DNA of 64,000 nucleotides from Ipomoea triloba (taxonomy: Eukaryota > Streptophyta > Magnoliopsida > Solanales > Convolvulaceae). The notes below the pieces were generated by a model. It was not told where the DNA came from. It saw nothing but the letters and a program-made list of their open reading frames with translations, and searched no databases. Shown one piece after another: positions 1 to 11,739 of this stretch. Where the stretch lies: positions 6,684,145-6,748,144 of the forward strand of contig NC_044925.1 of NCBI RefSeq assembly GCF_003576645.1, written 5' to 3'. Every line of letters starts with the position of its first letter. The first letter of the stretch is position 1. A program made the translations under genes and the position numbers.

Positions 1-1590
1 GGGGGCTTTGGTTTCAGGGATCTCAAAAGTTTCAATCTGGCGATGCTTAGCAAACAGGCTTGGAGACTTTTAAATCACCTAATTTCTTTGGTTGCCAAAA
101 TCTATAAGGACAGGTACTACCCAAACTCAAATTTTTTGGATGGTCAAAAAGGTAATAATCCATCCTTCATTTGGAGTAACCTCTTGAAACCAAAGAAATT
201 ATCAGAATTCACAGCAGATGGAGAGTTGGTAGTGGCAATACCATTCAGATTTGGAAGCATAGACGGCTACATGATAAGATTAACCCTTCTGTCACAACAT
301 TTCCTTACCCCCTGATGGAAAATGCCAGTGTGGACACCCTAAAAGACTGCTCGAACACCAGGTGGGATGAGGAGACAATTAAGGCTATTTTCAATGAAAT
401 GGACACTAAGCTTATCTTAAAAATTCCTCTGTCTGTACAACACTCTCAAGACAAACTAATCTGGTCCCCTGAGGATGATGGTCTTAAAAATTCCTCTGTC
501 TGTACAACACTCTCAAGACAAACTAATCTAGTCCCCTGAGGATGATGGTAGCTTCACTGTAAAGAGATGTTATAGAAAATGGGGAGCTTCGCCTGGAAGA
601 CAAAAATCAGTGGGCTTCATGCTGGAAGCTGAAATTACCGCCCAATGTGAAGGTGTTCTTTTGGCAACTTTGCACCAATTGCCTTCCTACCAAAGACTTA
701 CTTTTTGCAGAGAAGAGTCAGATGTGATGATATTTGCCCCATGCGCAAGTCTGAACGTGAATCCATACGACACTTGTCTGTGGACTGCAGCTTTGTGAGG
801 GAATTGTGGAGACTCATGGGCTTAAATCTCCAATATACTCCATCTACTACTTTCCAGGATTGGTTTAGTGTCAACTCTCACTGTATCTCAACAACATCCC
901 AACCAATTTTCATAACAACTTGCTAGAAATTATGGAAACAAAGAAATGTGAAGGTTTGGAATGCAAGAAGCCCTATTTCTACTCGGGCAGTTGCGACTAA
1001 AGCTAGGATTTTCTTGGAGGAATGGCTGAAGGCATCATCCAAAGCTACAAACATGTTACTAAAGAGCCCAAGCGTCAGATGGACTACTCCGCAGACTGGA
1101 TATCTCAAGATGAATGTTGACGATGTGATTGACAAGAACAACAACAAGATGGGTTTTGGATGCATCATCAGAGATGAGAAAGGGAGCTTCGTTGCAGCAA
1201 CATCATTTCAATGGCGAGACAATTATACTTCGAGAGAAGTTGAGGCAGTGACAATCCGGGAAGCATTGGGCTGGATTAAAGAGATGGAGTTGGACAAAAT
1301 TCAAGTTGAAACGGATGTGCTCACGATTGTGCAAAGTTTGAAGCATGACTCGGGAGCATCGTCTTTCCATTTACTGATTAATGATATTAAAAACTTATTG
1401 AGTAGTTTTTCTCATTGTTTTTATGTTTTGCTAAATGATCGGCGAACCGGGCAACTCATGCTTTAGCTAAGCAGTCCATTTCTATGCCTGGTTCTTTGGA
1501 GTGGTTTTTTGACCCTCGTGACTTTTTACGTAACATCTTATCTTCAGAATGATTAATCTACATTGTTTGTTTTATAAAATAAAATAAAAA
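1..1590 (+). mobile_element. LINE (non-LTR retrotransposon) 3' fragment, decayed
   Basis: The window opens inside a plant LINE. From base 1 the frame reads GGFGFRDLKSFNLAMLSKQAW, the usual C-terminal edge of the plant LINE reverse transcriptase. Around 620-900 broken frames give a reverse-transcriptase zinc-binding (zf-RVT) region with FFWQLCTNCLPTKDLLF-like text and VDCSFVRELW. Bases 948-1466 encode an RNase H domain (FGCIIRDEKGSF, SREVEAVTIREAL, VETDVLTIVQSL). The frame is lost again near 1450, but ALAKQ...EWFFDPRDF continues to a stop near 1550. An A-rich tail (about 1573-1592) marks the 3' end. A 67-base tandem duplication (415-481 and 482-548) adds another frameshift. The element is dead and its 5' part lies outside the window. 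Confidence 0.85.
948..1466 (+). pseudogene. LINE RNase H domain (RVT_3 type), frameshifted remnant
   Basis: About 170 codons are open. The RNase H fold is recognisable from the first strand (LKMNVDDVIDKNNNKMGFGCIIRD), the acidic REVEAVTIREAL helix and the ETDVLTIVQSL strand. In plant LINEs this domain follows the reverse transcriptase and removes the RNA template. The catalytic Asp in the first strand appears as MNVDD, close to the usual MNVDG. The frame breaks after about residue 165 and the C-terminal ALAKQ segment lies in another frame. It is transposon debris, not a host gene. Confidence 0.8.
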
Positions 1591-1592
1591 AT

Positions 1593-1991
1593 CCCGAGGT
1601 CGCTAGTTCGAATCCGGTAGAAATGGGAAAACCCTCTTTGCTTTTTTGCCTGTAACTCTGTAAGCCGACTAGCATTTGTCAGATAACAAGAAAGGAACCT
1701 ATTATCTTCTCTCACCCTGAAAGTCTGAAGTCTGAACGCTGCGCCGGTTGCGTTCTCCCTACCGTCTCCCTCTCACTCTCTTCTCTTCTCTCAGTTCTCT
1801 GGACTGTCCCGTCTCCCTCTCACTCTCGCCGCCTCTCTGGACGCCGCTGCCCGCAGATCGCAGAGGTTTGTTTATTTATTTATTTTTTTTCTCAATTTTT
1901 AAATTTACGAAAAAATTAACAGCCGCCCGGCAAACTTTCCCAACTTTGCGATTGTTAGGAGGAAGAAGGAGAATAAAGGAATCTCGGAAAC
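1593..1991 (+). promoter_or_regulatory. Presumed RPT1 promoter and 5' leader
   Basis: Only about 400 bases separate the LINE tail from the RPT1 start codon, so the promoter must lie here, within the LINE, or both. Bases 1755-1850 are strongly CT-rich, with the motif GTCTCCCTCTCACTCTC present twice, as is common in leaders of plant housekeeping genes. I see no convincing TATA box. A short tRNA-like B-box (AGTTCGAATCC near 1608) may be a SINE remnant. The transcription start cannot be fixed from sequence alone. Confidence 0.45.
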
Positions 1992-4900
1992 ATGGCACCT
2001 GCCCGGGAATCGGAGGATGAAATTAAGGACGAGAAGAACCCTAGGCCGCTCGACGAGGACGATATTGCTCTCCTTAAGACATATGTATTGTTCTTTTAAA
2101 CCCTAATTATTTGATCTGCGGGAAATAAAGGGGGAATTGGAGCTTTAAGTTATCTTTCTGGAAATAAACATATTAATCTAGTGCATTGAGGCATGCCTCT
2201 TGGCTACAGTAGCTTAGGTTGTCTGCTACTTCAGAAATATAAAAGTAGAATTGATCCTGTTGAACCATGTTGTATTGTGTATGTCCATTCAACAATAGGT
2301 GACCTAAGGTTAACCCATTAGTGTATTCAATTAGTCCAATCTTTATTATTTAGATACTATACTATATAAGCATGTACTTTAAGTATTTCTTCTATAATTC
2401 AAAATCAAGGAGATTTTTATCAATGAATCAATATTCAAAATATTCCATTGGGGATCTCTAACTCTATCAAAATGCTGTATTTCTAAATTTGGTGTACTAC
2501 AGAAGTATTCTCCCTGAGTAATGTTGTGTTAATATCTTTTTGTTTCATTAAATTGCTTTTGTAACTTAGTAACTAGCTTTGATATTTAAATGATTTCTGC
2601 AGGGCCTGGGACCTTATTCAACAAGTATAAAGAAAGCTGAAAAGGAAATCAAGGAAATGGCTAAAAAGATTAATGATTTATGTGGTATGTTTCTGGTCTT
2701 AGTCTAAATATATTTTTTCCCTATACAATGTGTGTTTCATGGTTCTTGGACATACAATATTACAATATGTCAATAGCTTTTAGTTGCTTGTTGGGGTGGA
2801 TCATTGATTTGGGTTGAGAAGTGAACTTATAGCAGTGATTTCCTGTTGTTTTTCTGGGGTTTTTATTATATATATATATGAAAATAATTTTTATGTTGCT
2901 CTAGGTATAAAGGAATCTGACACTGGCTTAGCTGCACCAAGCCAATGGGATTTGGTTTCTGATAAGCAAATGATGCAGGAGGAGCAACCCCTTCAGGTTT
3001 GTCTATGGGCAAGATTTGAACATGGTTCTTTTATCACTCACATACTTTATGTATAATTTGGTTCTTGTGGACAGGTGGCAAGATGTACAAAAATAATCAA
3101 TCCTAATACTGAAGATGCAAAATATGTGATAAATGTCAAGCAAATAGCAAAGGTATGACGGCTTTCCTTTTATTGATCACTGTATGTATGCACTATCCAA
3201 TATATGGGGACAAATTGTATATGCTAGTGAGTTACCGGAGAAAAAAGTCTCAGCTGGTTGACTGATATTACGCCCTTTTTATTCCTGCAGTTTGTTGTTG
3301 GATTGGGTGACAAAGTTTCACCAACTGATATTGAAGAGGGCATGCGAGTTGGGTATGTTCTCTTTCCCCCTCCTATATGCTATGCTAAAGGGGCGATTGA
3401 TGTCTCACTGTCTGTATCTGTATGCAGTGCAGACATTAAATGAATGTTTCTAAGTTATTACTTGGATTGAACTGTGAGATAGGGAAGCTATTTATTCTAG
3501 GAGTAAGAAATCTAGCCTGCTACTTTTTGGTGATTTTAATTTATTTTGGTATATTTGCAGCGTTGATCGGAATAAATATCAAATCCAGATTCCTTTGCCC
3601 CCCAAAATTGATCCAAGTGTCACCATGATGACAGTTGAGGAAAAGCCTGATGTGACCTACAATGATGTTGGTGGATGCAAGGAACAAATTGAAAAGATGC
3701 GAGAGGTATTCTTGTAATTAACCTCTTATTATGCCACTTTCTGTATTTTGACACTTTTGATGTACGTCACTCGAAATATTCTTTTATTTTCATCTTCTCT
3801 TATTCATTTATATTTCCCACTATGAGCTTGGAGAAGTGATTTTTTTGTATTGGTATTTTGGATGCTAACATTAGGTGGTTGAACTGCCAATGCTCCACCC
3901 TGAAAAGTTTGTGAAGCTCGGAATTGACCCACCTAAGGGTGTTCTCTGCTATGGTCCTCCCGGAACAGGGAAAACACTACTGGCTAGGGCAGTGGCTAAT
4001 AGAACAGATGCTTGTTTTATCCGTGTCATTGGTAGTGAACTAGTCCAGAAATATGTTGGTGAAGGAGCTCGGATGGTTCGCGAACTCTTTCAGGTTAAAA
4101 GGAATTCTTGTTATGTAACTGAAGGAAGTTATTTTTCCTGCATTGCTTGGTTTCTGAATAGTTTTGTTGTTTCTGTTTTTGGCATCACAGATGGCACGCT
4201 CTAAAAAGGCTTGCATTGTGTTCTTTGACGAAGTAGATGCTATTGGGGGAGCACGATTTGATGATGGTGTAGGGGGAGACAATGAAGTTCAACGGACTAT
4301 GCTTGAAATTGTGAACCAGCTTGATGGCTTTGATGCACGTGGGAATATTAAAGTACTGATGGCAACAAATAGGTATGCCTTGCAACTTTTGGACAAATTC
4401 TAGTTCTCATAGTTCTCCCCATAACCTAACTACAATTTTTGCAACAAGCTCGTGACATCATTTTATTATTTCTTTCAGACCTGACACCCTTGATCCAGCA
4501 CTGCTGCGTCCTGGACGGTTGGATCGCAAAGTTGAGTTTGGCTTGCCTGATCTGGAAAGCAGGACACAGATTTTCAAGATTCACACGAGGACAATGAACT
4601 GTGAAAGAGACATCCGTTTTGAACTTTTAGCTCGTCTTTGTCCAAACTCTACTGGTAAGGTTTCCACGTTATAATTGCTTTATCTGTCCATGAAACAAGA
4701 TTACCAGTAGTCTGGTAAAGATGAGACAAGTAAATCTGCTTTCATTATCAGACAGAATTGTTTACCAAAAACAGCAAGGAAGCAGTACCATGATCCTTGA
4801 CTTACAGTATGAACATTTGACTATTCTGGGCATACTTTAAATAACTTTGTTGGATCTCCTTTTTGATTCAGGAGCTGACATAAGAAGTGTTTGCACTGAG

Positions 4901-5029
4901 GCTGGAATGTATGCCATTCGAGCACGAAGGAAGACTGTTACAGAGAAGGACTTTCTAGATGCCGTCAACAAAGTCATCAAAGGGTACCAGAAATTCAGTG
5001 CCACTCCAAAATACATGGTCTACAATTGA
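1992..5029 (+). CDS. RPT1: 26S proteasome regulatory subunit 7 (AAA-ATPase RPT1), ten exons
   Basis: RPT1 is one of six AAA ATPases in the base ring of the 19S regulatory particle; it unfolds ubiquitinated substrates and feeds them to the 20S core in cytosol and nucleus. Exons: 1992-2084, 2603-2684, 2905-2996, 3075-3152, 3291-3352, 3561-3705, 3875-4093, 4191-4372, 4479-4654 and 4872-5029. All introns are GT..AG and phases agree, giving 428 codons, close to the roughly 426 residues usual for plant RPT1. Visible parts are an N-terminal coiled coil ([16 protein letters not shown]), an OB-type region, Walker A GPPGTGKT at residues 211-218, Walker [10 protein letters not shown], the arginine-finger segment [16 protein letters not shown], and the C-terminal end KYMVYN. 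The start [20 protein letters not shown] matches the family. No break is seen, so it should be functional. Confidence 0.96.
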
Positions 5030-5694
5030 TCCTTCCTATTTTTGTCACTTCACGTAAAAGAAATGAAGGGTTCTGGTTCCAAATTGAAACTTATTAGCTG
5101 CATAGCTGTCCCCTGACTTGTATCAGATCCCTCTCATAAGAACTTGCAGCTACCTCTGAGTCTAAACTTTTTATGCAGTTCTTTTATTCAGAAGCTCCAT
5201 GTGTGAAATCTCAACATTTCTTCTCTTTTCTTGAATTTATTGGATCTTCATTTTTAGACATATGCTTATCAGGTTTACTTTTTGAAGTGAATATTTCTGA
5301 ATGTGTGTTGGATAATTATGGTTAAATTTTTTAGGGAAAGGGTTTCTAAATTATAGAAAAATAGCTCATTTTGCCCTTCACTTGTACTGGTCTACCCTTT
5401 TTCATGTTTGTGAAGTAAAACTTCACTGATAATTGAACAAAGTGGTAACAGTATAATTGACAAAAAAATAATTTATGCATAAAATGTATCATTTTCAATT
5501 TTCTTTTAAAAGTTTGGTAATTTAACAAGAAATCTTGAACGGATGGTATTATCTATTTATCTGTTTATCATAGACTAATTTATAATGTAGTTCATAAAAA
5601 AGGTTATTAAATTTATAGATAACGTGGAAATTGGTTTTCTTTTTGAATATTACTGATTCTATTACAATGCAGTATCTGTTCATAACTACTTTCT
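5030..5694. other. RPT1 3' UTR and AT-rich spacer
   Basis: The 3' UTR of RPT1 presumably occupies the first 200-300 bases; there is no perfect AATAAA signal. The rest is AT-rich with no frame longer than about 60 codons and no repeat I recognise. Confidence 0.4.
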
Positions 5695-5820
5695 CAACCT
5701 ATTGAAGCACAAGAATTAATATTGCCTCCATTGAGGCTCAAACCCATCAAACCCACCACCTCCCGTATAAAGGGAAGGGTTTGATGCCACTGGACTACAA
5801 GGTCCTTGGCATGGAAATTG
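5695..5820 (-). mobile_element. tRNA-derived SINE (TS-like)
   Basis: On the minus strand this reads as a tRNA-related head: CCTTGTAGTCCAGTGGCA resembles a polymerase III A box, followed about 35 bases later by GGTGGTGGGTTTGA in the B-box position, then GAGCCTCAATGG. This layout matches the TS family of SINEs known from Solanaceae and Convolvulaceae. Exact ends and target duplication were not resolved. A true tRNA is unlikely because no cloverleaf closes. Confidence 0.6.
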
Positions 5821-5879
5821 TTTTTTAAAATCACTGAAGGTGTAGTTGAAACATCGTAGACGAGGTTGCAGTGTTCAGT

Positions 5880-6850
5880 TTTTTAATTTTTTATTTTATT
5901 TTTTTATTATTATTATTTTGAAACCAAAGACAATGCATTAATTCAAATCCAAATGAAGTGTATTACAAATGATAGGAGGGGGGGGGGGGGGGGGGGGGTG
6001 TGTATNNNNNNNNNNNNNNNNNNNNNNNNNNNNNNNNNNNNNNNNNNNNNNNNNNNNNNNNNNNNNNNNNNNNNNNNNNNNNNNNNNNNNNNNNNNNNNN
6101 NNNNNNNNNNNNNNNNNNNNNNNNNNNNNNNNNNNNNNNNNNNNNNNNNNNNNNNNNNNNNNNNNNNNNNNNNNNNNNNNNNNNNNNNNNNNNNNNNNNN
6201 NNNNNNNNNNNNNNNNNNNNNNNNNNNNNNNNNNNNNNNNNNNNNNNNNNNNNNNNNNNNNNNNNNNNNNNNNNNNNNNNNNNNNNNNNNNNNNNNNNNN
6301 NNNNNNNNNNNNNNNNNNNNNNNNNNNNNNNNNNNNNNNNNNNNNNNNNNNNNNNNNNNNNNNNNNNNNNNNNNNNNNNNNNNNNNNNNNNNNNNNNNNN
6401 NNNNNNNNNNNNNNNNNNNNNNNNNNNNNNNNNNNNNNNNNNNNNNNNNNNNNNNNNNGGGGGGGGGGGGGGGGGGGGGGTGGTGGTGGTCTGTGAACTA
6501 CTCTGAACAACTAGACAAAGAAACAGATTGTCTAGCTTCGCAGATCGCTTAATAAAAACTAAACCCTAAATAGAATGAGTAAATAATATCATTAAGTGGG
6601 CCATTTGATTCGCAGACCGCTTAATACAAACTAAACCCTAAACAGAATGAGTAAATAATATCATTAAGTTCGTTTTTGATATATGCTAAGATCAAATGAA
6701 AGGCAGACTCTCCAACCCCTGAATTATAACCCTGGACAACTTTTTGGGAGTCAGTCTCAATGATGATATTGTTGAGTGTAAGAGATTTGAGCCAACTGAG
6801 GGATTCACGAATAGCCACTGCTTCGACTTCTTTAATTCGCGTAATAGTTT
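5880..6850 (-). mobile_element. LINE 3' fragment on the minus strand, spanning an assembly gap
   Basis: Minus-strand bases 6850-6621 encode RIKEVEAVAIRESLSWLK and IIIETDSQKVVQGYNSG, the same RNase H segment as in the first LINE. The 3' end is plausibly the (TAA)n/A-rich tail at 5880-5925 (T-rich on the plus strand). Between lie a G homopolymer, the gap and another G homopolymer. Bases 6530-6600 and 6608-6680 are two imperfect copies of one segment (period about 78). The element is non-functional. Confidence 0.65.
6006..6458. other. Assembly gap (453 N), flanked by poly-G
   Basis: All bases are N. The gap is bordered by G runs of more than 20 on both sides (about 5977-5998 and 6459-6480), so a long G/C homopolymer probably stopped the assembly. 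Open frames reading through the N are artefacts. Confidence 0.99.
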
Positions 6851-6929
6851 GTATATAAGTTAATCAAAATGTAACTTTGTTGATATTTCGTCGGAATCTA
6901 ATTAACTTAGGTTATATTCCTCAAACACC

Positions 6930-7520
6930 TCGAGTTTAAGAAGAACGATTTTGGCAAGAGCACGGAATGATCTTTAGATCCCACTTTTGATCTCGAGATT
7001 TAAAGATAAACCCGACCCTAGGTCGGTATAAGCCGTTCCCTAGACCGCAAAAAATCTGATCCTTAGATCGGTGTCATATCCGATCCCTAGATCGAGGGAT
7101 AATCCGACGTTAGATGTTGGTCCCAAACGATCTTTAGATCGAAGAAATATAGTCCCTAGACCGAGAGTCCAAGCAAGGGCATGGTAGGAAAAGCGTTCTC
7201 GTTGATGGATCGTAAGATCAATAGAAAGAACGTCCCTAGACCCCTAAACAAGGACTTAGAGGAGAAGCGTCCTCATTAACAATCAATAGTTAGGCACACA
7301 ACCCCGAGCATAAACTCAATAGGAGAGAAGAAAACTCGATCCCTTGATCGGTATGAAATCCAATCCCTAGATCGATGATAAACCCAATCCCTAGATCGGT
7401 ATCAAATCCGATCCCTAGGTCGGTAGCAAATTCGATCCCTAGATTGATGTGAGATCCGACGCTAAGACGTTGGTGTCGAATGGTCCCTAGACCGTAACAC
7501 AAGCAACTAAAAGCAAAAGG
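6930..7520. repeat. Degenerate minisatellite with GATCcctaGATC core
   Basis: Units of roughly 24-30 bases carry a partly palindromic core such as GATCCCTAGATCGGTAT, best preserved at 7336-7450 (about five units). On the minus strand they spell runs like DLGIGF. The array lies beside the antisense ORF of a Tat-type gypsy element, where such elements are known to carry 3' UTR tandem repeats. Confidence 0.75.
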
Positions 7521-7749
7521 TCCCCGACCTCGAGGTGTTTGAAAAAAAAGCAATGCATGGTTGAGTAAGTAAACAAGATAAGAGAATAACCTTTGAGGGA
7601 GTGGTCTAAGACCTGAGCGAAATCAGGATTAACTAGGGAATGGCAAAGTTCTAGTGCTCGGCACAACTAGAGCCGAGTTCTCATCAGTTTAAACTTAAGT
7701 TTGCCCGACATAGCTCGGGGTCGGGCTCTCGAGTAGATAAAGTTTACCC

Positions 7750-9924
7750 CTCACGAGGAGTTATTTCCTTCTTAGCTCTAGCTTGCTCCTGCGCTCACTC
7801 GGTTGAGGCTAGCTCGGTATATGACATTTGGCCGAGGCCTGCTACCTCCTCGAGCAAGATGCCGAGGACCGACTCCAAGTCATCATCGTCTAATGACTAA
7901 GAGAGGTTCTCTTTTACCTCGACATACATCTTGAACTTGCCGATCATGAAGGATCACTTACCATATTCCCAGACCATATTCTCCCCAACATTGGTATTGA
8001 GCATGGACTACAAGAATGGTTCATCGGCGGCTTAGGATTTGAAGACTTTGCACGGCCAGTCGCTTGGGATGAGTCGCAGCGTCCTCGACAAAGGATGTGA
8101 ATGCTTTGTAGTCCGTAATGGCCGTCTCGGCTCTCTACTCGATCGGTTCACCTTCTTCTCCAGCTCGGCAGCTGCCTCGACCTTTTGCTCGGCTGACTTA
8201 GCCCTCTTCTCTAGCTCTCGGATTTTGGCATCCCGACAAGCTATGCTTTGCTTAGCTGCCTCTAACTCCTTTTCATAAAGGCGTTTGGCCGCCTTAGTCC
8301 AGCAAAAAAGACCGACCATTGTGCAGCTCAACTACGGAGCATAGAACAAGCCATTAAAATAAAGGAAAAGTGTTTAAGGTAAGGAACTCGGGTCTAAGAA
8401 CGAACCTGCAAGAGCTCTTGAGTCCCGTGCTTGCTGACCCTGTTTGTCAACCAATCCCGGGTGCTCTCGGCCTCTGGTAGAAAGGCGATGAGCTTATCCA
8501 TGAGGGTAGCCAGCTGATCTTCCCCGCTTAGCAGCGCGCCTATAATTGGGGTGTGGTCGGGAGATTCAGCTCTTCTCGGTTTCTTGGTCAGGGCCGTTTC
8601 CTCCACCTCGGAGACTTTGTCCTTGCCCCGTTTATTGTAAGCACGGGTGATTGGCAAGTCCGAGCTTGAGCTGATGGACACGACAGTTGTCAGGGGCAGG
8701 CCTTAGGGGTAGCAACCTTTTTCTCGCCCAAGGCAATCTTTGGGCAGGCAAGTCGGTGGGAGTTGGTTTCGAATACCTTATCCAAACCCATTTATGCAAA
8801 ACCGAGCACAAAAGGCTTGGAGATAATAATAAAGTTTTAAAGAACACATTGCGATAAAAGTATGAAAGAAGACTTCCTGTGATTGGTTTAGTCGCCCTGG
8901 GGGAGAGGGGGGGGGACAACAATTGTGACTACCTTCGTCTTAGGAACATATTTCTTGTCGAGGGCGTACCGAGGATCTTGAAGGTTAGCAGCTACATAGT
9001 CCTAGGAGGTCTGAAACACCCGGTAGTCGTAAAACTTAGATGAAATGGACTTAGTATAAGCGGTTACAGTGGCATCGGGGCCAGGTAAGCGTGCCAACAA
9101 AACTGTGAGCTCTAGGTGTTTGGAACCAACAGGCGCCACTTGTATTTTAGCAAGAAAAACCAGTGCTTCCATCCTTTGTTGTCGGGGAGATGGATAATGC
9201 TGCAGACCAGCCCTTTCGTTTGGATCACAAGAACCCCCCCAATGTTTCGGTTGCAGAGCTCGAACCGAGAATATGAAACGAGGGAGTTCGAGGGTGTAAG
9301 GAATTGTGATGGGCACAGATTTGAGGAAAACATGCTAGAATCCAATGCACGCTCGGACAGATCTGACCTGGCACAACCCCATAGTGTTCAAGGAAAGCTG
9401 ATAAGAAGGGAGAGAATGAAAGGGAAATTGGGGCTTTTAGTGGGTCTAAGTGTAACCTGATCCAATCCCCTTGGTGATGATCAATAATGATACCAAAACT
9501 ATGCCGAGCATCGTACTTAGCTCGTCCGTCTAGGAGGTTTTTCAAGTCCTGGAGGTCGGAAAGGGCTAGGAGGTGCTCATAGGTCCCAACCTGTTCGACA
9601 CTTAGAAATTTGTGCCGTCCATTAGTAAGAGTGGGGGCTCGTATCCGAGGAGAAAGAATGGGAAAAGGTCGAGAAACAATAGGGGTAGAATGAGTATCAA
9701 GATGGTCAGAAGTTACCTGGGTAGAAGGAATTGCACCCCCGGGTTGGGAAGGCTCGGCAACCCCCGACCTCTTTAGTGGTTGTGCTCAGTGAATCACCCC
9801 GGACTTCTGAAAATCGTTTGACCTCATCGATGATGGTGTCGTACGATGACACCGAGAATGAACCCACCTCAACCATAACGTCGTAGTCCCTGACCAAGAG
9901 ATTCTAGCTATCTTAGTTAGACAT
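7750..9924 (-). pseudogene. Antisense ORF of Tat-type gypsy element (Transposase_28 family), copy A, decayed
   Basis: In broken frames this encodes the plant-specific Transposase_28 protein (PF04195, called putative gypsy-type transposon). Segments from the N terminus: VMVEVGSFSVSSYDTIIDEV (9865 down), GIIIDHHQGDWIRLHLDPLK and FLSAFLEHYGVVPGQICP (9500-9350), FIFSVRALQPKHWGGS (9300), LARLPGPDATVTAYTKSISS (9100-9030), a hydrophilic stretch (8681-8394), and a coiled coil KELEAAKQSIACRDAKIREL (8300-8150). Each has a counterpart in the same order in copy B at 32013-34105, which confirms the family. Stops occur within ten codons of the start and frames shift several times. The function of this protein is unknown. 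Confidence 0.75.
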
Positions 9925-10329
9925 GTTACCCCTTCCTTTAGAAGGAAGACAGATGTGAAGAACTTTAGTGAACGGGCATTAACCAAGAGAGTTAGTAAAG
10001 CCTAAGATTGACGAGACTAAAAACCTAAGAAAATAAATTAAAGTATTAGAGATCGAATTGTTACCAAGAGATACGATCATATGCGTTTGAAGCAATGAAA
10101 CTTTGTTGAAATACTTGCGCTCTAGCTCGGGAAGCTCTAAGAATTTTTGAAATAGGAAGAAGAGAAGAGAAATACAAACACAATGTACAATGATTAAAAA
10201 CAAAATTGAAGTCACAACTCAACAAAATCGAATGGTGAAATGAACAACAAAGTGGATTCACAAGGTAATCACTAAATGAAAACACTATGGAATAGGCAAA
10301 ATGTAAGTAAAAGAACAAGTAAAAGAAAG

Positions 10330-10960
10330 AAACTAAACTTCTTAAACAAATGTGCAACTCATGCCAACAACATAACATCCAAGACCATTGCCATCCCCGG
10401 CAACGACACCATTTGATAAGTGAATTGGATTGTCATTCCCTTGCTTATGTGCAATGGAGAGACATTGGTGAGCATTGAAGCTATGTCTTAATTGTGATCT
10501 TTGGAAGACACTTCTACTATTGCTAAGCCGATTCGGTCTTAGCCTCTTAGACAATTCTTGTCTAAGGAATTTCATCAAACACCTTGTTTACATGCCTTCT
10601 TCCGAACTTGGCCTCTCGGATCGCAAGGCGGGAAGTGCAAGCAAAAAGGGTTGAGTGTACCTCAATCTCTTGCAAGTACACTCGACCAAAACCTCATACA
10701 TTAGGTGCGCACTTCACATACATAAGTCAAGAAAAATTCTACTTCCAACAAAGGTCTTAAAACATCAACACATAGTCAATCTACCACAATCAATCCACAC
10801 ACCATCACAAGAGAAATTAATCTAATTCACATAGCAATCCTAGCCATGCATTGATCTAGATTGAGAGATAATAGCAATTGAGCAATCAATGGAGTAAATT
10901 AAAGGAAATAAATGCAGGAAAAATACCTAACTCAATAGCAATTGCAATCAATCAATCACG
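10330..10960 (-). mobile_element. Athila-like LTR 3' part and primer-binding site
   Basis: On the minus strand the LTR end reads CCAATTCACTTATCAAA followed by TGGTGTCGTTGCCGGGGA, a close match to the primer-binding motif of plant Ty3/gypsy elements of Athila/Tat type. Bases 10960-10411 have the low-complexity, T-rich R-U5 look of such LTRs. The untranslated leader continues to about 10150. Confidence 0.7.
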
Positions 10961-10968
10961 AGATCCAA

Positions 10969-11739
10969 TCAAGCAAGAAGAGAACCCAAGCTTTCAAGAA
11001 GAGTTGTCAATTCCTCCCTAATCCCTATGAAATTAGCTTCTTCCATGTGAAGTTGATTGTGGAACGCTTGCATTGTTGACCAATCCGTGACTGTGGCGTA
11101 GTGTAGTGGTACTGGTGGAAATTTGGGCATGGGTGGTGGTGGTGGATGAATATCAACCTCCTCGTGTAAAGGAGGAATCTCTAAGGCCAAAACATCCTCT
11201 TTTGCCATAGGTTCCATCTCAGAAACCCGACTCTCTCTTGCCAATAGGGCGGTGAATCCAAGCCCAATACACAACTGGCTAACAAGTGGCCCAATATACA
11301 CGTTCTCATTGTCACTACTACATTGCTTCTCAAGCCAATATCTACAAACTTCCCCCATATTGATGGGGTTACTAGTGTCCATGCTCCATAAGTAGAAAAG
11401 GTCAGTCCGGTACACCTTATTGTAGTTTGCCCTTCGACCACCACCCTAAGAGTATGCAATTGTTCTCCTCACCACTTTCAAGTCATGCCTAGTAATGTCC
11501 GCGACGTGTACCCTTGATCCCTGCCAACAAATCCCCAGTTTTGATATTTCTCTCCAAGAATTGAACGGGGTCCTCTCATCCTCTAAGTCAAGTGGTAACT
11601 CCCAGTACCATTCATTCTTTTGCTCTTCCCAGGTGTAAAAACCAAGTAAAAAGCCCAAGTCATTCACCGATATGCAGTAATTGTTGTTGAACACCCGAAA
11701 TTTGATTGTGGGACTTGTGATCCTCGTACATATCCCAGT
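10969..11739 (-). pseudogene. ATHILA ORF-1 (PF03078-like) fragment inside an LTR
   Basis: The minus-strand frame reads TIKFRVFNNNYCISVNDLGF, then FYTWEEQKNEWYW, then FNSWREISKLG and VRRTIAYS up to a stop near 11447. It resumes with RRANYNKVYRTDLFYLW and ends with a proline-rich stretch (HPPPPPMPKFPPVP) and ELTTLLESLGSLLA. This pattern is that of the ATHILA ORF-1 family found in Athila-type gypsy elements. About 245 codons remain, with one internal stop. It is joined directly to LTR sequence on both sides, which is not the normal position. Confidence 0.65.

Noticed and set aside
1597..1640. tRNA 3' half at AGTTCGAATCC
   Set aside because: Only the B-box-like part is present, with no A box at the right distance.
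5938..6552. Long open frames over the N region
   Set aside because: They consist of N plus G homopolymer translation and have no meaning.
9116..9460. 114-codon plus-strand frame as a gene
   Set aside because: Shadow of the decayed minus-strand Transposase_28 ORF; it has no recognisable domain.
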